From JAQVUB01 sp033809415 (GTDB lineage: Bacteria; Verrucomicrobiota; Lentisphaeria; Oligosphaerales; Oligosphaeraceae): 8,617 nucleotides of DNA. The number at the start of each line of letters is the position of its first letter. Positions within the stretch are counted from its first letter, which is position 1. Where the stretch lies: contig JAPXLT010000209.1 of the NCBI GenBank assembly GCA_033809415.1, forward strand, positions 1-8,617, read 5' to 3'. The translations under genes and the position numbers were made by a program. Shown in pieces: positions 3,902 through 8,617 of the stretch. The notes under the pieces are model-generated. The model made no database searches. It was not told the DNA's origin and saw nothing but the letters and a program-made list of their open reading frames with translations.

Positions 3902-6900
3902 TTCCAATTCGAGGGAATAGGCACTGTTCAGGCCGGTGGTGACATCCTCGAGCAGCATCTGATACTTGCCCGGCAGGTCATTCCAGGCAAACTGGAGTTC
4001 CGCCTGTGGTTTCCGGGCAGTGTCCACGACCAGGGCACGTTCGAGCATATCCTCGCCGTCTGGCGCGGTGATCTTCAGGCACAGGACGCGTCCCTTGGGA
4101 AGCTTGCTGAAGTCCAGGGTCAATATCGTGCCTCGAGTGATCTTTTTCGGTATTTTCACGGCGGGCGCATCCTGTTTTTTCGCAAAACTGCTGAACAAAT
4201 ACAGGGATTGGCCACCCTGCTTCACTTCAATCTGCGCCTGTCTGCCCAGGAACCCGCGTCCGCATTCGTAGATGAAGCGCTTTTCAGGAAGCGCGATACG
4301 CATGACCTTGCCGGCATTGATGTCACCATCCGTGCTGCGGAAGCCGAGCAGATCAAAGTCCTGCCCCTGGCGAACCCGGAAAACCGTATCCGCATCCGGC
4401 GTGAATGAACTGCTTACGCCATGTGCAGCAAACAATTTTTCGAGGAAAGCTGTCAGCGTGAAGCTCGGGTCCGCGCTGCTTTCAACGATGGCAAAGTTGA
4501 AATTCAGCAGGATCGCCTGACCACGCCCATATTTCTTAGTGTTGAAACAGGGCAAGGCCGGATTTTGCAGCGCCTTGTCAGCCTTGAAGACACTGCCGTC
4601 AGGCAAGGTCACGGCAAGTTCCTTGATCGCCAATGCCGGACAAGCCTCATTCAGAATCAGGTTGCCAAACAAGGCCTGCAAGGGATTCTCCTGAACCGGA
4701 TTCATATATCGATTGAGGACTGCCGGATTGATATCCGCAATAACCGTGCCGCCTTTTTCCACGAAAGACAGAATCGCCGCCGTTTCCTGTGGGTTGAGAC
4801 AGCTGGCACCCAGCAACATCAAAACCTTCCCCCTCTCGAGACGATCCAGGCAGCGGGAGCTGACAAATTCCAGGCTCAAACCGGTACGGTAGCAGAAACG
4901 CAGCAAAGGCCCCATGCCGGACTCAGGGGTGACGCAACGCCCATCAACCTTGGTCGCCCGACGCGAGAGATGGCTCCAATACACCAGCAGGCCGGACTCC
5001 TTCAGGGGATTGTTCACCAGCAATTGCGCCAAACCAAAACGCAGGCGCTGCAACTCTGCCATAAAGTGCTCCGGGAACGAAGGGCTGTAATCGACGGAGA
5101 CGAAACTGTGCACATCCTGAGCATTGGTTGAAAACCAGCCGTTCCCATTGACGCTGCCTTTCAGCAAAAAGCCGGTCAAGCGCGGGAACTTGTCCGGACC
5201 TCGTTCATTATGATAACCGGCCCACAAAAACCGGGGGACATTCGGATAGAGGCTGCGCAGCACTTCGTCCTCGACTAGGTTGCTATAGGGTCCCCACCAG
5301 TCCAGGCCATCCATCATCTGCTCAAAATTATCGCCGCCGAAAGTACCCTCGAGACCGACTTTGGCCAGCGGGTCCAGCTTGCGGATTTCCTGTGCATACA
5401 GATGATGAATGTCCGCATACATGCGCTCCATGTATTCATGATGATCGTTCCAAGCCGCCGGCTTTCCGGCGGCCAAGGCGTCTGCCAGTTGCAGGTGAGG
5501 CACTTCGGCAAAGCTCGCGTATTGGCTCTTCCACTCCCGGTTAAGAATCGCGATGTCCTTGTATTTCTTCTCGATGAACTGGCGGAAAGCCGGCAAATCC
5601 GATTCGCCGTAACCGCTGCTGATACTATTGCCATTTTCGTCACCCAGCGAATAGAGCGGCGGTCCGTATTTGGGCAGGTCCTGCATACGCCAGGCAACCT
5701 GTTTGACAATCAAATCGCGCACTTCCGGACGTGCAAAGCTCTGATCCGCACCCAATGCCTTGTATGCCTCCTGAATTTCCTTCGAACTGAGCTGATGCAG
5801 CATGCGCTGCGTGACTTCACCGTTCGGTCCGCGAGAAAGAATAATGCGCGTCAAATATGGGACAAAACGACTGTTCAGCAGGTTGACATTGCGATTGCCT
5901 GTCGGTTGCGGATGCGTCAAGCCAAATGTATAGCCGTATCGTTCCACCAGTTGCCGGGAATACAAGGGATTCTTCGGGACATCCCAGCCCAGCTGGAAAT
6001 AATCAGGCAGTTCGCGATTCGGGAAAAACAGAATTTGACGGGTTTGCGCTACAATCCCCCCTTCGGCATCAAACCATTGAAGCGACAGCTCCGCAGCTGC
6101 CGTAGGCACCCGGAAGTTCTCGATATTAAACTGCCAATTCTTGCTGCCGGCAGCAAGGCTGCCCACCGGAAACTCCTGCCGATGCCAGACTTGCAGACGC
6201 GGCAGGCCAATCAACTCGACAACCAGCCCCAGCGGTCCAGGCAGTGCTTTGTCCCAGCTGATCTTCACCGGAATGACCTTTTTGCCTTCGTAGCTGTCAC
6301 CCTCCGGCGTCTCGAGCTGCACGTCGCCCAGTGCTGATTGCAGCGAGAAGCGCTGGCTCGAAACCTTGCCGTCCGCCGCCAGGAAATCGGCATAAAAGGT
6401 TCCGTTCGGCAGGCGGGGCATTTTTCCTTTTCCATCCTTCAGGGGGATTTCCGCCAGTATCTGATTGTATTCATTGCGCAAACGACAGCGCACCGCCACG
6501 CCGGGCAGGGGCTCCTGAAGCACAAAGTCGGCGCCCGGAACAAGCTCTTTGCTGCGCATGGCCGTCGCTGTAGTCCCAGCTGCCCAGCGCAAGGCCTGGA
6601 TCATAAACAAATGAGCGTTCTCGTAATTTGCGCACCAAGTCGAATCAAACTCATATTGCGGCAGGAAATAATGCCAGGAGTTTACCTTGAACAGCATGAC
6701 CCGCCCCTCGCCGAACTGGCAGGTCTGCACGCTTTTGGGCGCAATTCCAGGGGGCAAAACCGCTTCTTCGGCAAAGTCCGGGCGCGGGACTTTATTGCTT
6801 AGCAGCTTCTTGTAGGGTGGCATTTCATTAATGCAGATCAGCCCGGCACCTTCGCGCACCTGCTGGAGAAGTTGGCATTGCACATCATAAGGCATGGCAG

Positions 6901-7276
6901 TCAACGCTATGCCACCCAGAACGATCACCTGATAGCGTTTCTGCGCAAGATCGCGCAGCTCGGCTTCCCTTTCATACTGGGTCATGCCGGTCAACGCCGC
7001 CTCATACGAGCTATTGTTGCTGATCCTTCGCGGTGCCTGGCTGATGAATACTTCACGTTCGAGCGGCATGCGCAGGGACAACTCGACGACGTCACGGGCA
7101 CCAAACCGCGTGGTTGCAAACAAGACCTTCAGCGGTGCCTGGACGCCCTGCCCCCAATCCAATACAGGATTGATCACAAAGTCATTGACTTTAAGCATAT
7201 AACTGCCATCATGGCGAGCCTGCAAACAGAGGGCAGTGAATATAAGCAGCAGCAAACCGGTAATTCTGTGTTTCAT
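3899..7276 (-). CDS. Large secreted GH42-like multidomain glycoside hydrolase
   Basis: The 1125-residue protein starts with a signal peptide (1-20, likely cut LQA/R). Domains in order: a glutamine-amidotransferase-like Rossmann fold (about 45-235; YQVIVLGG 115-122, EGAGLICIN 142-150); two beta-sandwich segments (240-420); a TIM barrel like GH42 beta-galactosidases (425-755); a second amidotransferase-like domain as in GH42 trimerisation domains (760-950; KVLMLLG 817-823, VEKGGTVIADINP 839-851); and beta domains to the end. In the barrel, SLGDENG (543-549) fits the acid/base site with E547, and the 565-585 block (FIEKKYKDIAILNREW) is typical of GH42. The nucleophile is unclear: LEGT (E643) is a candidate, while FLWAGYHN (683-690) has no Glu where GH42 has its nucleophile. 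It probably cleaves an exported glycan together with the CBM9-like protein 57 bp upstream. Exact family assignment is moderate. Confidence 0.82.
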   Translation of the reverse strand: MKHRITGLLLLIFTALCLQARHDGSYMLKVNDFVINPVLDWGQGVQAPLKVLFATTRFGARDVVELSLRMPLEREVFISQAPRRISNNSSYEAALTGMTQYEREAELRDLAQKRYQVIVLGGIALTAMPYDVQCQLLQQVREGAGLICINEMPPYKKLLSNKVPRPDFAEEAVLPPGIAPKSVQTCQFGEGRVMLFKVNSWHYFLPQYEFDSTWCANYENAHLFMIQALRWAAGTTATAMRSKELVPGADFVLQEPLPGVAVRCRLRNEYNQILAEIPLKDGKGKMPRLPNGTFYADFLAADGKVSSQRFSLQSALGDVQLETPEGDSYEGKKVIPVKISWDKALPGPLGLVVELIGLPRLQVWHRQEFPVGSLAAGSKNWQFNIENFRVPTAAAELSLQWFDAEGGIVAQTRQILFFPNRELPDYFQLGWDVPKNPLYSRQLVERYGYTFGLTHPQPTGNRNVNLLNSRFVPYLTRIILSRGPNGEVTQRMLHQLSSKEIQEAYKALGADQSFARPEVRDLIVKQVAWRMQDLPKYGPPLYSLGDENGNSISSGYGESDLPAFRQFIEKKYKDIAILNREWKSQYASFAEVPHLQLADALAAGKPAAWNDHHEYMERMYADIHHLYAQEIRKLDPLAKVGLEGTFGGDNFEQMMDGLDWWGPYSNLVEDEVLRSLYPNVPRFLWAGYHNERGPDKFPRLTGFLLKGSVNGNGWFSTNAQDVHSFVSVDYSPSFPEHFMAELQRLRFGLAQLLVNNPLKESGLLVYWSHLSRRATKVDGRCVTPESGMGPLLRFCYRTGLSLEFVSSRCLDRLERGKVLMLLGASCLNPQETAAILSFVEKGGTVIADINPAVLNRYMNPVQENPLQALFGNLILNEACPALAIKELAVTLPDGSVFKADKALQNPALPCFNTKKYGRGQAILLNFNFAIVESSADPSFTLTAFLEKLFAAHGVSSSFTPDADTVFRVRQGQDFDLLGFRSTDGDINAGKVMRIALPEKRFIYECGRGFLGRQAQIEVKQGGQSLYLFSSFAKKQDAPAVKIPKKITRGTILTLDFSKLPKGRVLCLKITAPDGEDMLERALVVDTARKPQAELQFAWNDLPGKYQMLLEDVTTGLNSAYSLELE

Positions 7277-7282
7277 CGCTTT

Positions 7283-7289
7283 CTCCTGG
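7283..7289 (-). promoter_or_regulatory. Ribosome binding site of the GH42-like gene
   Basis: The coding strand reads CCAGGAG, with AGGAG six bases before the ATG at 7276. This strong site fixes the start and supports translation from a shared message with the upstream CBM9-like gene. The 57-bp space between the two genes has no strong terminator. Confidence 0.8.
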
Positions 7290-7333
7290 ATAAATGATTT
7301 CTCTGAATTTCAATAAAAATTTCCGCCAGCGCC

Positions 7334-8368
7334 TTATTTGAAATTGGCTTCCAGCAGGCGTTTCCACTTCATGTCTGTCAGTTGTCCGGACAAGTCTTGC
7401 AGCCCCAGCCAAGTGCTTAGGTCGGCTGCCTGATATTCCGCGCTTTTTGCCTCGATTGTCTGGAGTTCGGCCTGCGTCTTTGCGTCAGGTTGCAGAAGCT
7501 TGACCTCGAGCAATGTCCGGTTGAAATTGGCTCGTGCCTGGCGCACTTCCCAGTCCAGGCCGCTGATCTGTGTGCGCCCGCCCAAATTGCTGATCAGGTC
7601 CGAGCCGAGAGCCAGCAGCCATGGCGCATAGGTATGTGACGTCAATATCTCGGCAATATGCTGGCTGTTCAAAACTTCATCCTTTCCGGCGAAATACAGG
7701 TAGCCGAATCTGTCGGGCGCCAGATAGCCGCCGCCGGACGAGGAACTCACCCCGACAAAGCCATTGACCCAGCCATAGCGGGTATGCACAAACATCCATA
7801 ATTCGCCGACAGCCGGCTTTCGGTTCAAGTCCTCCCAGGGGAAGAACGCCTCGATTTTCCAGTCTTTTTCGTTCAAGCTGGTATTCACCTGCCAGCCTGA
7901 TCCGCTCCAGTCGTCCAGGAACACTGCCATATCCAGCTTGCGCATGTCTGCTTTGACGCCGAGGCTGTTAACCGTGAACTTGGTGAATCCGGTCGCAGTA
8001 GCCTCCGGGTCGAAATAAAGTTCAGCGCAATCATCGGTCCAGAGGCGTGGATCATCCTGGGCATGGACATTTTGCCGGATTTTATCCATTTGCTCTTCGT
8101 AATTGACAATGCCCACATACAGGCCGCGTTCATCATAGGTCATCATGAAGCTCGTCTTCAGCTTCCCGGGGCCGGGGTCCGGTTTGGCATATTCGTAATA
8201 CGCATTATGGACCGGCACATTCTGCCAAGCTTCATCATCGAGCCGACCATCCAGAACCGGCGCAGAAACTGTCGGACGCACCACATAAAACGATAAGGTG
8301 CGAATCTGGGCCAGCAATGGGCAGGAAAGGCATAACAGTAAACAAAATGTCGTCAAACAGTGTTGCAT
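7334..8368 (-). CDS. Secreted CBM9-like carbohydrate-binding protein
   Basis: The 344-residue protein has a signal peptide (1-20, cut LLA/Q) and a family-9-like carbohydrate-binding domain (about 30-228). Diagnostic blocks are APVLDGRLDDEAW (36-48), FMMTYDERGLYVGI (74-87), WTDDCAELYFDP (110-121), FTVNSLG (131-137), W..EAFFPWEDL (170-181) and RFGYLYF (220-226). Such domains bind sugars, often at chain ends. Residues 250-344 are a helical, charged tail without known family that resembles the tail of the protein at 2218-3345. No catalytic motif is seen. The ATG at 8368 has AAGGAG eight bases upstream and is followed by the signal peptide, so the open frame continuing to 8602 is not coding: it translates repeat DNA. 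It is the first gene of a likely operon with the GH42-like gene. Confidence 0.88.
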   Translation of the reverse strand: MQHCLTTFCLLLCLSCPLLAQIRTLSFYVVRPTVSAPVLDGRLDDEAWQNVPVHNAYYEYAKPDPGPGKLKTSFMMTYDERGLYVGIVNYEEQMDKIRQNVHAQDDPRLWTDDCAELYFDPEATATGFTKFTVNSLGVKADMRKLDMAVFLDDWSGSGWQVNTSLNEKDWKIEAFFPWEDLNRKPAVGELWMFVHTRYGWVNGFVGVSSSSGGGYLAPDRFGYLYFAGKDEVLNSQHIAEILTSHTYAPWLLALGSDLISNLGGRTQISGLDWEVRQARANFNRTLLEVKLLQPDAKTQAELQTIEAKSAEYQAADLSTWLGLQDLSGQLTDMKWKRLLEANFK

Positions 8369-8376
8369 CAATAAAA

Positions 8377-8382
8377 CTCCTT
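8377..8382 (-). promoter_or_regulatory. Ribosome binding site of the CBM9-like gene
   Basis: The coding strand reads AAGGAG eight bases before the ATG at 8368. It decides the start against the much longer in-frame extension. A GGAC-type array begins six bases further upstream. Confidence 0.8.
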
Positions 8383-8387
8383 TTTTA

Positions 8388-8457
8388 TGGACAAGGGACA
8401 GGGACAAGAATGGACAAAATGGACATGATAGACAAGAATGGACAAAATGGCATGGAC
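8388..8457. repeat. Imperfect GGAC array, about 9-bp period
   Basis: GAC occurs eight times, starting at 8390, 8397, 8403, 8413, 8422, 8431, 8441 and 8455, mostly in units such as TGGACAAAA and GACAAGAAT. Spacing is 9-10 bp in the middle and irregular at both ends. GACAAGAATGGACAAAATGG occurs at 8431-8450 and, with one extra base change after it, at 8403-8422. The array lies just upstream of the ribosome binding site of the CBM9-like gene and 33 bp from the CACGAA element at 8491-8548. Confidence 0.8.
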
Positions 8458-8490
8458 GAGAAGCTTTTCGCCCGTGTCTCGTCTGTATTA

Positions 8491-8548
8491 TCCAAAGCAG
8501 CAACCCTATAAAAATTTTCGTGGATTTTCGTGTTTCCGTGGACAAAAA
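8491..8548 (-). repeat. CACGAA element, diverged full copy
   Basis: On the minus strand it reads TTTTTGTCCACGGAAACAC, GAAAATCCACGAAAATTT, TTATAGGGTTGCTGCTTTGG. Its end matches the copy at 3801-3863 over TATAGGG and TTGCTGCTTTG, although CTTTGACGG has become CTTTGGA. The TTTTTGTCCACGG start introduces a GTCC word, as in the nearby array. Confidence 0.85.
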
Positions 8549-8573
8549 TGGGTTGTAGGCGCCATAGGGGACC

Positions 8574-8617
8574 TTAAAAGCCAACGACGGTGTAACTCTC
8601 ACTCGTCTCTCTATAGC
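8574..8617 (-). CDS. Possible last codons of an off-window gene
   Basis: On the minus strand one frame is open from the window edge through 13 codons (YRETSESYTVVGF) to a TAA at 8576-8574. The only reason to suspect a gene is position: the CACGAA element starts 25 nt downstream, and in the same orientation this element starts 17-35 nt after the stop codon of three other genes here. With so few codons this could be chance. Confidence 0.2.
   Translation of the reverse strand, partial: YRETSESYTVVGF

Noticed and set aside
5402..6337. 311-codon plus-strand open frame inside the GH42-like gene
   Set aside because: It is antisense to a protein with clear domains, has no recognisable motif, and reflects codon bias on the opposite strand.
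7211..7220. ATGGCGAGCC shared with position 11-20
   Set aside because: A single 10-base match, one copy inside the GH42-like coding sequence; most likely chance.
8369..8602. 78-codon N-terminal extension of the CBM9-like protein
   Set aside because: It crosses a tandem array and a CACGAA element; the ATG at 8368 has an ideal ribosome site followed by a signal peptide.

Overview
The window looks like chromosomal DNA from a bacterium of the PVC group (Lentisphaerae, Kiritimatiellae or Verrucomicrobia). This is inference from gene content (secreted GH42-like and CBM9-like polysaccharide proteins, large lineage-restricted secreted proteins), moderate-to-high GC, clear Shine-Dalgarno sites, and intergenic spaces crowded with short repeats. 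No rRNA, tRNA, transposase, CRISPR array or phage gene is visible.

All five complete genes lie on the minus strand, so transcription runs from right to left. In that order they are: a CBM9-like secreted protein (8368-7334); after 57 bp, a very large secreted GH42-like multidomain glycosidase (7276-3899); after a 553-bp repeat-filled gap, a secreted protein of unknown family (3345-2218); after 84 bp, a cytoplasmic metallo-beta-lactamase-fold hydrolase of YycJ/WalJ type (2133-1351); and after 116 bp, a secreted calcineurin-like phosphoesterase (1234-158). The first two almost certainly form an operon and probably cooperate in binding and cutting an external glycan. The third may belong to the same job. 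The MBL hydrolase looks like a housekeeping gene. The right edge may hold the last codons of another minus-strand gene.

The most unusual feature is the non-coding DNA. Four of the six non-coding intervals follow the same plan, read in the direction of transcription: gene stop, then (at two genes) a GGTGCAG heptamer run fused to the TAG stop codon, then a roughly 60-bp AT-rich element with a CACGAA repeat, then a 26-43 nt gap, then a run of short units with a GTCC/GGAC or GATCC core. At the genes starting at 3345 and 8368 such an array lies against the ribosome binding site, and at 1234 a two-unit trace lies against the start codon. The array sequence differs at every site (11-bp GTCCGTGTNNN, 9-bp GTGTGGACG, 9-bp GATCCGACC, about 9-bp TGGACAAAA) while the flanking element is conserved. 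The large gap also carries a 67-bp-period hairpin repeat.

The enzymes have oddities too. The phosphoesterase has PGDN where the family has GNH(D/E), and the GH42-like barrel has no obvious glutamate where the nucleophile is expected.
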